Assembly (NCBI RefSeq): GCF_029761915.1
Contig: NZ_CP121695.1
Location: 4,431,501 to 4,495,500, forward strand
Length of the DNA: 64,000 nt
Source: Bradyrhizobium sp. CB1650
GTDB lineage: Bacteria; Pseudomonadota; Alphaproteobacteria; Rhizobiales; Xanthobacteraceae
Reading direction: 5' to 3'
Shown here: piece by piece, positions 35,029-46,575 of the stretch
How positions within the stretch are numbered: position 1 is the first letter of the stretch
How the letters are laid out: each line of letters begins with the position of its first letter
Program-made: the position numbers and the translations under genes
The notes under the pieces: generated by a model
The model's database searches: none
What the model saw: only the letters and a program-made list of their open reading frames with translations
What the model was told of the DNA's origin: nothing

Positions 35029-36345
35029 TCATTCCACCGCGTACCATCGCGCCAGCCGCGGCGCGGTCCAGTCGGTGGCGACGGACTCGATCAGCCAGCG
35101 GCCAGGGTAGGTGGCAGCGAAGGCGATGCGCTGGGTCTGGCCGGGCTCGGTCGCGAGCGTGTCGAGCCAGTAGGGTTTCCAACCATCGTCGAGCCGGTCG
35201 AGCAGGCGGAAGTGGTGGCCGTGCAGGTGGAAGACGGTGGTGATGGGCGCGGTGTTCTTCAGGGCCAGCACGACGGTCCGGCCGGCCTTGGCGCGGAAGG
35301 CGGGGGTGGTCGAGGCGGAGACGCTCGACGGACGAACCCAGCCGGCCTCGGTTGCGCCCAGCGCGACATCGAACCGCAGGGCATGCCTGAGTTCGAGATT
35401 GGCGGGGAGGCCGTTGGAGGGCAGCGGGGCCGGGGGCGAAAGGCGGTTCGGGCGAAGCGGCGGCTCGGCGGACGTCAGGAGACGGGCGAGCGGTCGGGCC
35501 TCCTTGCCGTCGTGCAGCAGGATCGGCGCGGCGGAGCCTGGCGCCGCGGTGCCATCGAGGAAAACATCGGCCCTGCTGCCGGGCGCCAGCACCAGGGCGC
35601 CGTTGCGGGCGGTGAAGGGTTCGGCGGGCTGGCCGTCGAGAGCCATGACCAAAACTTCAACGCCGTCGAATTTGACCGCAACGACAGCGCGTTGGCAGCC
35701 ATTGATCAAGCGCAGCCTGAGCCGCTCGTTGGCACGGAGGGCGAAGTCCGGTGCGATCCTGCCATTGACGGTAAAGATCGGCGCGCTCTCACCGCCGACA
35801 GCTCCCGCGGGAAGCGCGGCGCCGTCCGCGGCGAGGTGCCAATCCTCGACCAGGAACAGCTCGTCATGGTCGACCCCAAGCGGCTCCGGCTCCTGAACGA
35901 TGATCGGAAGCGGTCGGACCGGCTGCTTCAGACCATCGTCGAGCAGGCGAAGGTCCGCCATCAGAGTTCCAGCGTGAGGTATTGAAAGAATTGAGGTTTC
36001 CGTCCCTCCTGAGGGGGCGGCCGAACGTGCGAGAAGCGGTTCGGCCGCGCTTGCCCCGTCCAGCCCGTACCAGGTCGGGGCAACCGGGACAGCCAGGTCG
36101 TTCCGGAGCGTCACCTCGCAGCGCTCGCCACGCCTGAGACGGACGTCGCCGCTGGGACTCAACGCCGCCAGTTCCCAGATCGGTGTAGCCGGTTGTCCCG
36201 GCCTTAAGGCCAGCGTTGCCGGGCGTGCCAGGAGGGCGAGACGGGCCGTCGCGGGCGCCGCGACACCCAAGGTCAGGCCCGCGGCCGAGGCCCCGAGGCC
36301 AGCCATCACCGCACGTCGGGTCGGGTGAAAAATCCGCGCTGTCAT
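35029..36345 (-). CDS. Tat-exported multicopper-oxidase-fold protein lacking copper ligands
   Basis: 438 residues from the Met at 36345. A twin-arginine signal (TRRAVMAGLGASAAGLTLGVAA, about 8-30) is followed by three cupredoxin domains. The four copper motifs are mostly lost. HWHG reads TWYGLDG, the HSH motif region reads ADLRLLDDGLKQ, HCHxxxH reads WLIESVATDW; only HLHGHHF is kept. Oxidase activity is therefore unlikely. The E. coli protein FtsP (SufI) is a known copper-free member of the same fold that stabilises the divisome under stress, so a structural role in the periplasm is plausible. The gene is convergent with the GNAT gene, five bases apart. Confidence 0.85.
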   Translation of the reverse strand: MTARIFHPTRRAVMAGLGASAAGLTLGVAAPATARLALLARPATLALRPGQPATPIWELAALSPSGDVRLRRGERCEVTLRNDLAVPVAPTWYGLDGASAAEPLLARSAAPSGGTETSILSIPHAGTLMADLRLLDDGLKQPVRPLPIIVQEPEPLGVDHDELFLVEDWHLAADGAALPAGAVGGESAPIFTVNGRIAPDFALRANERLRLRLINGCQRAVVAVKFDGVEVLVMALDGQPAEPFTARNGALVLAPGSRADVFLDGTAAPGSAAPILLHDGKEARPLARLLTSAEPPLRPNRLSPPAPLPSNGLPANLELRHALRFDVALGATEAGWVRPSSVSASTTPAFRAKAGRTVVLALKNTAPITTVFHLHGHHFRLLDRLDDGWKPYWLDTLATEPGQTQRIAFAATYPGRWLIESVATDWTAPRLARWYAVE

Positions 36346-36499
36346 GAGCCGATGCGGACCATGCCGCGCTGGATAAGTCCAGCCGCCGTACCTACTTAAA
36401 GAGGGCGTTCTCATGGCCATTTTTTTGCTGCGAACAGGCGGGCACATGCTATAAGCCCGGCCGCCCGCGGCATCGCGGCCGGTGTTGATGCAAATTCAC

Positions 36500-36584
36500 G
36501 CGGGCGTGGCGGAACTGGTAGACGCGCTGGATTTAGGTTCCAGTGACGAAAGTTGTGGGGGTTCGAGTCCCTCCGCCCGCACCA
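36500..36584 (+). tRNA. tRNA-Leu (anticodon TAG)
   Basis: 85 bases with encoded CCA. Acceptor GCGGGCG pairs with CGCCCGC; the anticodon stem CTGGA/TCCAG holds loop TTTAGGT, giving TAG. A long variable arm (class II) and GGTTCGAGTCC T-arm confirm leucine. Confidence 0.97.
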
Positions 36585-36762
36585 AGCGCTCTATCCAGCG
36601 TTTGCACGGATTACCGATGGAGCTGTCTCCTTGCGGCGTTTGCCCCGAGGAGCCGGGTCCGACAAACCACCGGCGGAAGGCGTTAGCCTTCGCGCCGGAT
36701 CGATTGATGACAACGTCCCGACGCATGCGTGCCGGGACCGAACGAGAAGAAGATTGGACGCC

Positions 36763-38124
36763 ATGCAGGTCACAGAGACCCTCTCGGAAGGATTGAAGCA
36801 CGAGTTCAAGATCAGCGTTCCTGCGTCTGATCTCGACGCCAAGGCCGATGCCAAGCTCGTCGATCTCAAGGACAAGGTCCGCCTCAATGGCTTCCGCCCC
36901 GGCAAGGTGCCGGTCACTCACCTCAAGAAGGTCTATGGCCGTTCGGTGATGGCCGAGACCATCGATCAGACGATTCGCGACACCAACACGCAGCTATTCT
37001 CCGAGCGCGGCTTCCGCCTTGCGACCGAACCGAAGATCACGATGCCGACCGAGCAGAGCGAGGTCGAGGAGCTGCTCTCGGGCAAGTCCGACCTGACCTA
37101 CACGGTCGCGATCGAAGTGGTGCCGCCGATTGCGCTCGCCGACTTCAAGAGCTTCCAGGTCGAGAAGCCCGTCGCCGACGTCTCCGACACCGATGTCGAC
37201 GAGGCGATCAAGCGCATCGCCGATTCCAACCGTGGCTATGCCGCCAAGGGTGAGGGCGCGAAGGCCGCTTCCGGCGACCGCGTCACCGTCAACTTCAAGG
37301 GTACCATCAACGGTGAAGCCTTCGAGGGCGGCACCGGCGAGGGCATCCAGGTCGTGATCGGCTCCAACACTTTCATCCCGGGCTTCGAGGAGCAGCTCAC
37401 AGGCATCGCTGCCGGCGAGACGCGCACGCTGAAGGTGTCGTTCCCCAAGAACTACATGAACGACAAGCTCGCCGGCCAGCCGGCCGAGTTCGAGACCACC
37501 GCGACGCTTGTCGAGGCGCCGCAGGACGTCGCCATCGACGACGAGTTCGCCAAGTCGCTCGGTCTCGAGTCGCTCGACAAGCTGAAGGAGGCCGCGCGCG
37601 AGCGGCTCGCCGCCGAGTTCGCGACCGCGACGCGCCAGCGCGTCAAGCGCGCGCTGCTCGATCGCCTCGACGAGGCGCATCGCTTCGATGCGCCGCCCTC
37701 GCTGGTCGACGAAGAGTTCAATCTGATGTGGAACTCGGTCAAGGCCGAGATGGATTCCGCCGGCAAGACCTTCGCCGACGAGAGCACCACGGAAGACGCC
37801 GCGAAGGAAGAGTATCGCAAGATCGCCGACCGCCGCGTGCGGCTCGGCCTCGTGCTGTCGGAGATCGGCGAGAAGAACAAGATCACCGTGACCGACGACG
37901 AGGTGGGGCGCGCCGTGATCGAGCGTGCGCGCCAGATGCCCGGCCGCGAGAAGGAGGTCTGGGACTTTTATCGCAACAACGCCAACGCGCTGGCCCAGCT
38001 TCGTGCACCGATCTACGAGGACAAGGTCGTCGACTTCATCCTGGAGCTCGCCAACGTGACCGAGAAGAAGGTCTCGCGCGAGGATCTCTACAAGGATGAC
38101 GAGGCGGACAAGACTGCTGCCTGA
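36763..38124 (+). CDS. tig: Trigger factor (ribosome-associated chaperone / prolyl isomerase)
   Basis: 453 residues from the ATG at 36763. The N-terminal ribosome-binding domain carries the signature GFRPGKVP (about 43-50). The FKBP-like domain (about 160-245) starts [20 protein letters not shown]. The long C-terminal alpha-helical arm domain holds [12 protein letters not shown] and ends in an acidic tail. It meets nascent chains at the exit tunnel. It starts the tig-clpP-clpX-lon block, the common bacterial order, and lies 178 bases after tRNA-Leu. Confidence 0.97.
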   Translation: MQVTETLSEGLKHEFKISVPASDLDAKADAKLVDLKDKVRLNGFRPGKVPVTHLKKVYGRSVMAETIDQTIRDTNTQLFSERGFRLATEPKITMPTEQSEVEELLSGKSDLTYTVAIEVVPPIALADFKSFQVEKPVADVSDTDVDEAIKRIADSNRGYAAKGEGAKAASGDRVTVNFKGTINGEAFEGGTGEGIQVVIGSNTFIPGFEEQLTGIAAGETRTLKVSFPKNYMNDKLAGQPAEFETTATLVEAPQDVAIDDEFAKSLGLESLDKLKEAARERLAAEFATATRQRVKRALLDRLDEAHRFDAPPSLVDEEFNLMWNSVKAEMDSAGKTFADESTTEDAAKEEYRKIADRRVRLGLVLSEIGEKNKITVTDDEVGRAVIERARQMPGREKEVWDFYRNNANALAQLRAPIYEDKVVDFILELANVTEKKVSREDLYKDDEADKTAA

Positions 38125-38251
38125 GGGCTTTGAGGCAGTCTCCTGTTAAGGATGATCGGCACAGGGGTCCAGCTAGCCAGGTGGCCGGCTGGGCCTCTTT
38201 GCGCGAATCAGCTTCAACTGCCGCGTGGATTAAGCCTTAATGCGGTCCGCA

Positions 38252-38280
38252 CTTGTCTGGCGCGAATTGGGCTATATCTG
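38252..38280 (+). promoter_or_regulatory. Possible heat-shock (RpoH-type) promoter of clpP
   Basis: CTTG (38252-38255) and GCTATATCTG (38271-38280) resemble the alphaproteobacterial RpoH pattern CTTG...CYTATNTNNG, though the spacing is shorter than usual (15 bases). It is about 115 bases before clpP. Tentative. Confidence 0.3.
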
Positions 38281-38394
38281 TCGGTACTACGCAAACCTAC
38301 TACCAAAGTTCCTGCATCACGGGACGTCCATCGGCCTTCCGGCAAATCCAGCGAGAACTGGCGATGTCCGTCTTCCGAAAACCCTAGGTGACTC

Positions 38395-39030
38395 ATGCGC
38401 GATCCGGTTGAAACCTACATGAACCTCGTGCCCATGGTGGTCGAGCAGACCAACCGCGGCGAGCGCGCCTACGACATCTTCTCGCGTCTCCTGAAGGAGC
38501 GCATCATCTTCGTGACCGGTCCGGTCGAGGACGGCATGTCGACGCTGATCGTCGCGCAGCTCCTGTTCCTTGAGGCGGAAAATCCGAAGAAAGAAATCTC
38601 GATGTACATCAACTCGCCGGGCGGCGTGGTGACGTCGGGACTCGCGATCTACGACACCATGCAGTTCATCCGCCCGCCGGTCTCGACACTGTGCACGGGC
38701 CAGGCCGCCTCGATGGGCTCGCTGCTGCTCGCCGCCGGCGAGAAGGACATGCGCTTCTCGCTGCCGAACGCGCGCATCATGGTGCACCAGCCCTCCGGCG
38801 GCTTCCAGGGCCAGGCCACCGACATCATGCTGCACGCGCAGGAAATCCTGAACCTGAAGAAGCGGCTCAACGAGATCTACGTCAAGCACACCGGCCAGAC
38901 CTACAAGACAATCGAGGACGCGCTGGAACGCGACAAGTTCCTGACCGCCAACGACGCCAGGGACTTCGGTCTGGTCGACAAGGTCATCGACAGGCGAGCC
39001 GAAGAGCCGGCGCCTGTGAAAGCCCCATAG
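38395..39030 (+). CDS. clpP: ATP-dependent Clp protease proteolytic subunit
   Basis: 211 residues. Catalytic Ser lies in [16 protein letters not shown] (about residue 106), His in [16 protein letters not shown] (about 131) and the Asp further on in the [17 protein letters not shown] region. The processing segment before the [20 protein letters not shown] core is short. It forms the double-heptamer degradation chamber and works with ClpX encoded downstream. A terminator-like hairpin lies 110 bases after the gene, so clpX probably has its own promoter. Confidence 0.98.
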   Translation: MRDPVETYMNLVPMVVEQTNRGERAYDIFSRLLKERIIFVTGPVEDGMSTLIVAQLLFLEAENPKKEISMYINSPGGVVTSGLAIYDTMQFIRPPVSTLCTGQAASMGSLLLAAGEKDMRFSLPNARIMVHQPSGGFQGQATDIMLHAQEILNLKKRLNEIYVKHTGQTYKTIEDALERDKFLTANDARDFGLVDKVIDRRAEEPAPVKAP

Positions 39031-39479
39031 CGTTACCGCAATCGCACCGGCGATCGTCGGGATTGCAGGGGATCGTCAGGGCCGCGTTCACGTTAAGGAC
39101 GCGTTCGCAGCGCGCAAACGCAGTTTTTGCGCCCTGCAGCAAGCGGAAAGTTCCGCTTTCGTGCTTGTTTTTGCGTGGCAATCCAGCAACGCGCGCGCGA
39201 TTTCGATCACTTCTCCCGTGCCAAGACGTGAAATCACGGTATTGTCACGGGTAGCCAGCGCCCCCCCGATTAGCGAATTCTTGATAGTCGGGTGACAGCA
39301 TGGTTGGCTACGCTTGATCGGCTATGATCGCGGGAGAATCGAGCGACGCTGATTCGTACGGGATGAAACGCGTAGGGTCTTTTTTGGTACGAAATTTGCT
39401 CTATTTGAACCTTGTACCGGCCGCTGTGTCGGGATGGGGCGATCGAGCGGACGGGATCGAACGGCGGACGGAGACATGA
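39031..39479. other. Gene-free clpP-clpX intergenic region
   Basis: 449 bases with no supported gene. A hairpin with tail (39138-39174) lies in the first third. The AT-richer stretch 39270-39420, with a T-run at 39379-39384, probably holds the clpX promoter; I could not assign -35/-10 boxes with confidence. Confidence 0.5.
39138..39174 (+). terminator. Probable clpP terminator
   Basis: Arms AAGCGGAA (39141-39148) and TTCCGCTT (39151-39158) are followed by CGTGCTTGTTTTTG. The T-run is a few bases away from the stem, so termination may be partial. Confidence 0.55.
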
Positions 39480-40751
39480 ATGAGTAAGGTCGGCACGAGC
39501 GACTCCAAGAACACGCTATATTGCTCGTTCTGCGGCAAGAGCCAGCACGAAGTCCGCAAACTGATCGCGGGTCCCACGGTCTTCATCTGCGACGAATGCG
39601 TTGAGCTCTGCATGGACATCATCCGTGAGGAGAACAAGTCCTCGCTGGTGAAGTCGCGCGACGGCATCCCGACGCCGAAGGAAATCTGCAAGGTGCTGGA
39701 CGACTACGTGATCGGCCAGAGCCATGCGAAGAAGGTTCTGTCGGTCGCGGTGCACAATCACTACAAGCGCCTCAACCACCAGACCAAGCACAACGACGTC
39801 GAGCTTGCGAAGTCGAACATCCTGCTGATCGGTCCGACCGGTTCGGGCAAGACGCTGCTCGCGCAGACGCTCGCCCGCATCCTGGACGTGCCGTTCACGA
39901 TGGCTGACGCCACGACGCTGACCGAAGCCGGCTATGTCGGTGAGGACGTCGAGAACATCATCCTCAAGCTGCTCCAGGCCGCCGACTACAATGTCGAGCG
40001 CGCCCAGCGCGGCATCGTCTACATCGACGAAATCGACAAGATCAGCCGCAAGTCCGACAACCCCTCGATCACGCGCGACGTGTCGGGTGAGGGCGTGCAG
40101 CAGGCGCTGCTGAAGATCATGGAAGGCACGGTGGCTTCGGTCCCGCCGCAGGGCGGCCGCAAGCATCCCCAGCAGGAGTTCCTGCAGGTGGATACCACCA
40201 ACATCCTGTTCATCTGCGGCGGTGCCTTCGCGGGCCTGGAGAAGATCATCTCGGCGCGTGGCCGGTCGACCTCGATCGGCTTCGGCGCCCAGGTGCTCGC
40301 GCCGGAGGATCGCCGTACCGGCGAGATTTTCCGTCACGTCGAGCCTGAGGACCTGCTGAAGTACGGCCTCATCCCAGAGTTCGTCGGCCGTCTGCCCGTG
40401 GTGGCGACGCTGGAGGACCTGGACGAGACTTCGCTGAAGAAGATCCTCACCGAGCCGAAGAACGCGCTGGTGAAACAGTACCAGCGGCTGTTCGAGATGG
40501 AGAACATCGAGCTGACCTTCGCCGATGAAGCGCTTGGTGCGGTCGCCCGCAAGGCGATCGAGCGCAAGACCGGCGCGCGTGGGTTGCGTTCGATCCTCGA
40601 GGCAATCCTGCTCGAGACCATGTTCGACCTGCCGGGCCTCGAAGGTGTGGAAGAAGTCGTGATTTCGCGCGAAGTCGTGGAAGGCACGGCCCGTCCGCTC
40701 TACATCTATGCCGATCGGTCCGATCGCGCCGTCGAGAATGCCAGCGCCTAA
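39480..40751 (+). CDS. clpX: ATP-dependent Clp protease ATPase subunit ClpX
   Basis: 423 residues, the usual length. The N-terminal C4 zinc finger is [11 protein letters not shown]...[10 protein letters not shown] (about residues 15-43). The AAA+ module has Walker [16 protein letters not shown], Walker [12 protein letters not shown], pore loop GYVGEDV and sensor regions near [12 protein letters not shown]. It unfolds tagged substrates and feeds them to ClpP. The start at 39480 follows GGACGGAG. A hairpin with a T-run (40843-40866) follows the gene. Confidence 0.98.
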   Translation: MSKVGTSDSKNTLYCSFCGKSQHEVRKLIAGPTVFICDECVELCMDIIREENKSSLVKSRDGIPTPKEICKVLDDYVIGQSHAKKVLSVAVHNHYKRLNHQTKHNDVELAKSNILLIGPTGSGKTLLAQTLARILDVPFTMADATTLTEAGYVGEDVENIILKLLQAADYNVERAQRGIVYIDEIDKISRKSDNPSITRDVSGEGVQQALLKIMEGTVASVPPQGGRKHPQQEFLQVDTTNILFICGGAFAGLEKIISARGRSTSIGFGAQVLAPEDRRTGEIFRHVEPEDLLKYGLIPEFVGRLPVVATLEDLDETSLKKILTEPKNALVKQYQRLFEMENIELTFADEALGAVARKAIERKTGARGLRSILEAILLETMFDLPGLEGVEEVVISREVVEGTARPLYIYADRSDRAVENASA

Positions 40752-41069
40752 ATTGCGGCGCTGGCACGCTCTAATCGTGTCAATCTGAACTGATGGCTGC
40801 GGAATTCTCCGCAACCAAGTTGCGTCGCTCGCTTGCGTGCGTAAGCGCCGAATGGCGCGCGTTTTTCAATGACTTGACACCCCCCGGGGCGATAGCCACC
40901 TAATGTCGGCGGCGAGTGATAATTCTCTTCAAGATTCGCCTCGGTTACGATCCGGCGATGCCGGTCCATCTGCCAAGGACCGACCGGTTTTGCGGATCAT
41001 TTCGCACCTTGTGGCGGTTGCGCATGGGAGCGGACTGCGTGCAAGGGGGCAAAGCAAAAGGAAAAGGCC
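40752..41069. other. Gene-free clpX-lon intergenic region
   Basis: 318 bases. It holds the short hairpin at 40843-40866 and a CTTGACA box at 40873-40879 followed by a C/G-rich run, which may be the -35 element of a lon promoter. A convincing -10 element was not found. No small gene is supported here. Confidence 0.45.
40843..40866 (+). terminator. Probable clpX terminator
   Basis: GCGCC (40845-40849) and GGCGC (40854-40858) form a short stem followed by GCGTTTTTC. The stem is only five bases, so it is moderate evidence. Confidence 0.45.
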
Positions 41070-43493
<2,424 letters not shown>

Positions 43494-43511
43494 GGTTCAC
43501 CGAAAGATAAC

Positions 43512-43540
43512 AGAACGGCGCCTCCGGGCGCCGTTTTTGT
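43512..43540 (+). terminator. Intrinsic terminator of lon
   Basis: AACGGCGCC (43514-43522) and GGCGCCGTT (43527-43535) form a perfect nine-base stem with a TCCG loop and a following T-run. Confidence 0.85.
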
Positions 43541-43554
43541 TCTGGAGGCTGGCC

Positions 43555-43959
43555 ATGCAGATCGACGGGCAATGCCATTGCGGCCGGATCACCTATGAGG
43601 CCGAGATCGACCCCGAGGCAGTCTCGGTCTGCCATTGCCGCGACTGCCAGACCTTGAGCGGCTCGCCGTTCCGGGTGACGGCGATCTGCTCGGGGCAGGC
43701 GATCCGGCTGACCGGCGGTACGCCAAGGGTCTACGGCAAGCGCGGCGACAATGGGCAGATGCGCTTCCAGCACTTTTGCGGCGACTGCGGTTCCCCGCTG
43801 TTCACCAGCGGTGAGGGCGACCAGTCCGATGACTGGGGCATCCGCTGGGGCAGTATCCGCCAGCGCGACGCCTTGCGGCCCGTCAGGCAGATCTGGTGCC
43901 AGTCGGCGGCGGTGTGGATCGATACGGTACCGGTCTTGCCGGGCCGGCAGCAGGATTGA
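43555..43959 (+). CDS. GFA / CENP-V domain zinc protein
   Basis: 134 residues from the ATG at 43555, six bases after GGAGG. Zinc-ligand clusters are GQCHCGRITYEA (about 5-16), SVCHCRDCQTLSG (about 27-39) and FCGDCGSPLF (about 77-86), the pattern of the glutathione-dependent formaldehyde-activating enzyme (GFA) family. Most such proteins have no proven activity; glutathione adduct binding is the usual suggestion. It stands alone between the lon terminator and tRNA-Val. Confidence 0.88.
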   Translation: MQIDGQCHCGRITYEAEIDPEAVSVCHCRDCQTLSGSPFRVTAICSGQAIRLTGGTPRVYGKRGDNGQMRFQHFCGDCGSPLFTSGEGDQSDDWGIRWGSIRQRDALRPVRQIWCQSAAVWIDTVPVLPGRQQD

Positions 43960-44022
43960 CGTCCAGCTCGGTAGGGCTGGGCACTTGCCCCTTCGGGGCC
44001 CGGAGGGCTAAAGAGACGGCGA

Positions 44023-44099
44023 GGGCGGTTAGCTCAGCTGGTTAGAGCATCTCGTTTACACCGAGAGGGTCCGCGGTTCGAATCCGTGACCGCCCACCA
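44023..44099 (+). tRNA. tRNA-Val (anticodon TAC)
   Basis: 77 bases with encoded CCA. Acceptor GGGCGGT pairs with ACCGCCC; anticodon stem TCTCG/CGAGA holds loop TTTACAC, giving TAC. D-arm TAGCTCAGCTGG and T-arm GGTTCGAATCC are canonical. Confidence 0.97.
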
Positions 44100-44175
44100 G
44101 CCTTCGCTCGCTTCGCGAACTACGGCTGGGCAGGCCAGCCTCGGAACATCATTGACGCGAAGCGAGCGAAGGCTG
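44098..44175. repeat. 20-base perfect inverted repeat abutting tRNA-Val
   Basis: Arms CAGCCTTCGCTCGCTTCGCG (44098-44117) and its exact reverse complement (44156-44175) begin inside the tRNA CCA end. A second small stem, GGCTGG/CCAGCC, lies in the loop. It may serve as a terminator or mark an insertion boundary. Confidence 0.7.
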
Positions 44176-44551
44176 CCACGCCGGAGCTCAACGGGCGAAG
44201 GCGGGCTTGCTTGCTCTCTATCTTGTTGCAAACCTCCATCAGCCGATCAGTGATTCTGCGAGAGTTGATTGCGGATGAAGTCTGCTCCAGTCTGCACCCA
44301 CTCTTGACAGGACGGCAGCCGGCATCGTTGCAGATCAACTGTCAGGAAGTCTGCGGCTTGGACGGCGTGGATTCGACCTGCTTGCGGTGCGGCCTATGAG
44401 GCAGTCGGCGCCCTTCCTTTCTCGCCGCGCCTGGCCCCGACGCCCGAAAGAGACCCTCGGGACGTCCAAAATTACCTTTTTTCGGCCATCTTTTCGATCG
44501 CCGTCCGAACCACCGTTCCGGCTCCCTGCATCAGCGTGGAGTATCGCCGAG
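44100..44551. other. Gene-poor region after tRNA-Val
   Basis: 452 bases. The first 75 are the inverted repeat. The rest has no credible gene; on the minus strand 44311-44334 reads as ICNDAGCR and is 22/24 identical to 44909-44932, suggesting two decayed remnants of one small gene family. Confidence 0.45.
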
Positions 44552-44743
44552 ATGAGTGATCTTCGCATCAAGCTGGAAAGGTACGAGTCCAAAGCCGTCC
44601 ACTGCATGAAGGCGGCTCAAGAAGCTCCTGATGAGGCCGGTCGCGCCTTTTATGAGGAGCTTGCTCACTACTACGACGAGCTGGCAACTGACTTTCGCCG
44701 CGTGCTTGCGAAGCGCACCGGAGCCTCGCTGGCGGCCGAATGA
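44552..44743 (+). CDS. Small helical hypothetical protein
   Basis: 63 residues from the ATG at 44552 (MSDLRIKLERYESK). The whole protein is predicted helical and charged (KAVHCMKAAQEAPDEAGRAF, ELAHYYDELATDFRRVLAKR), without a membrane segment. It is reminiscent of small two-helix proteins common in Bradyrhizobium, but I do not recognise a named family. Position after tRNA-Val in a gene-poor stretch suggests accessory DNA. Confidence 0.55.
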   Translation: MSDLRIKLERYESKAVHCMKAAQEAPDEAGRAFYEELAHYYDELATDFRRVLAKRTGASLAAE

Positions 44744-45037
44744 TCTAGCGCGTTGTGGCGCCGGAGCCCCGGTGCGAAGGCGGGCTTGTCGATGCGAGGT
44801 TCGGCTCGGTATGCCGGCCTTCGCGGCCCGCTGACGTCAATTGCAAACTTCGGAGTTGCTGGGGTTGAAGCGGTTGTTTCGCGCGGTCAAGCCCGCCGAT
44901 GAGCTTTCGACGGCAGCCGCCATTGTTGCAGACGATTGGCCCTGTTGCCTGCGGAAGGGCACCGGCCGGCATGCCAGTTGTCACTGTGGGCTGCCAAATG
45001 AGCCCACAATGGCGCTGCGTCATTCCTGATGGGGATG

Positions 45038-45394
45038 TTAGGCAGTCTTGGTGAACAGAGTAAGGACGCCTTCGGTGATGTTGATGGCAACGACCTGCGA
45101 CGAGGTCAGGCCCTTCGCCTTGAGCGCAGATGCTGCCTGGGGACTTGCGTCAATCGTTTTCCGAAGCGATTGAATATCGTCATCGCTCGTCTGTGCGATG
45201 ATCTCATCGACCTTTGAGCGAACCGCTGGCTGCAGGTCCTTGACGTCGACAACCTGGATCTGGCGGATGACTGGGCTCGACTTCGCAGACGGTGATTCTG
45301 CCCCGGGCTGCGACGATGTTCCTTGCGCCTGTACGAATGTCGGCGCCCCGACGGAGAGGGCTGCGATGATGACGGATGCCGTGAAGCTGCGCAT
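45038..45394 (-). CDS. Small periplasmic hypothetical protein
   Basis: 118 residues from the ATG at 45394, with GGAAAGG ten bases upstream. A signal peptide (1-23, SFTASVIIAALSVGAPTFVQA) precedes a polar mature part rich in Ser and Gln, then IRQIQVVDVKDLQPAVRSKV and a Thr/Ser helix ending in NITEGVLTLFTKTA. No known domain. Divergent from the methyltransferase across a region with a perfect 20-base palindrome. Confidence 0.65.
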   Translation of the reverse strand: MRSFTASVIIAALSVGAPTFVQAQGTSSQPGAESPSAKSSPVIRQIQVVDVKDLQPAVRSKVDEIIAQTSDDDIQSLRKTIDASPQAASALKAKGLTSSQVVAINITEGVLTLFTKTA

Positions 45395-45500
45395 GGTCAA
45401 GCCTTTCCAGGTGAGAAACCCGAAAATCCTACCGACGAAATCTGGTTGACGTCTGATTCTTATGGGGCCATTCGGTGAAACCAATGCGGCCGCAATGCGA

Positions 45501-45520
45501 GTGCTTCCTGCAGGAAGCAC
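45501..45520. promoter_or_regulatory. Perfect 20-base palindrome in divergent promoter region
   Basis: GTGCTTCCTGCAGGAAGCAC is self-complementary over its full length. It lies 36 bases before the methyltransferase ATG and about 105 bases before the divergent small periplasmic gene. It may be an operator; it could equally be a hairpin remnant. Confidence 0.4.
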
Positions 45521-45555
45521 CGCCGGATCGGCGAATCCGAGCAAGGGGAAGTGCG

Positions 45556-46416
45556 ATGGAATTGCCAAGCGGGCACGAACTCAACGCCGACCAGATCGCC
45601 TATTGGAACGGGCCAAGCGGGCAGCGCTGGGCCGATCGCCATGCGGCGCAGGAGAGTTTGCTCGGGCCGATCGCCGACGTGCTGATCGACCGCGCCAGGC
45701 CGAGGCCGGGCGAGCGCGTCCTTGACGTCGGCTGCGGCTCGGGTGCGACGTCGTTCGCATTCGCGACAGCGGTGGCGCCGAACGGGTTCGCGCTCGGCCT
45801 CGACGTGTCCGATCCGATGTTGTCGCAAGCGCGCGCGCTGGCGCCCAAAGGCCTGCCGCTGGATTTCGTGCTGGCGGACGCGACCGTCTATCCGTTCGAG
45901 CCGGGAAGCTTCGATCTCTTGGTCTCGCGTTTCGGCGTCATGTTCTTCGCCGATCCGATCGCGTCCTTCACCAACCTTCGTCGTGCGCTGAAGCCGACCG
46001 GGCGGCTGGCGTTCACCTGCTGGCGCGAGCCGCGCGACAACCCATGGATGATGGCGCCGCTGATGGCGGTCTACAAACACGTGCCAAAGATGCCGCCGGT
46101 TGGCCCCGAGGAGCCCGGTCCGTTCGCCTTCGCCTCAGAGGAGCGCGTGATGCGCATCCTCAACGGCGCCGGCTTCGTCGATGTGGCGATGGAGCCGCAC
46201 AATCTCGCAATGGATGTCGCGCTCGGCGGTGGGCTCGAAGCGGCCGTCGACGGCAGCTTGCAGATCGGCCCGGCCAGCCGGGCGCTTCAGGGCCACCCGC
46301 CGCAGACCGTTGAAGCCGCCAAGGCTTCGATCCGCGAGATGCTCGCGCCGTTCCTGAAGGGGCAGTCGGTGGCCTTGCAGGGCGCGATCTGGATCGTCAC
46401 GGCGAAGGCGGCCTAG
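45556..46416 (+). CDS. Class I SAM-dependent methyltransferase
   Basis: 286 residues from the ATG at 45556, preceded by AAGGGGA. SAM-binding motif I is VLDVGCGSGATSFAFA (about 55-70), motif II LGLDVSDPMLSQAR, and post-motif DFVLADATVYPFEPGSFDLLVSRFGVMFF. Trp-rich TCWREPRDNPWM follows. The family resembles UbiE/Coq5-like small-molecule methyltransferases; the substrate is unknown. A palindromic repeat (46435-46520) separates it from the CDF gene. Confidence 0.88.
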   Translation: MELPSGHELNADQIAYWNGPSGQRWADRHAAQESLLGPIADVLIDRARPRPGERVLDVGCGSGATSFAFATAVAPNGFALGLDVSDPMLSQARALAPKGLPLDFVLADATVYPFEPGSFDLLVSRFGVMFFADPIASFTNLRRALKPTGRLAFTCWREPRDNPWMMAPLMAVYKHVPKMPPVGPEEPGPFAFASEERVMRILNGAGFVDVAMEPHNLAMDVALGGGLEAAVDGSLQIGPASRALQGHPPQTVEAAKASIREMLAPFLKGQSVALQGAIWIVTAKAA

Positions 46417-46434
46417 GGACAATTCTTCCCGCAC

Positions 46435-46520
46435 CGTCATTGCGAGGAGCGAAGCGACGAAGCAATCCAGACTACATCCGCGGCGACAGACTGGATTGCT
46501 TCGCTGCGCTCGCAATGACG
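46435..46520. repeat. Bradyrhizobial palindromic repeat (GTCATTGCG type), copy 2
   Basis: Outer arms CGTCATTGCGAG and CTCGCAATGACG plus inner arms GAAGCAATCCAG and CTGGATTGCTTC. Same family as 16502-16586. It sits between two convergent genes and may end transcription of both. Confidence 0.8.
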
Positions 46521-46575
46521 ATGTGGATGCATTCTCGTGCCGCGTCCTCTACCGCCATGCCCGGCATTGAGAGCC

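Noticed and set aside
36496..36921. Minus-strand frame encoding [12 protein letters not shown]
   Set aside because: This is the familiar false protein from reading tRNA-Leu backwards; the rest is antisense to tig leader and start.
44034..44231. Minus-strand frame encoding VTDSNRGPSRCKRDALTS
   Set aside because: The classic artefact of translating tRNA-Val on the opposite strand.
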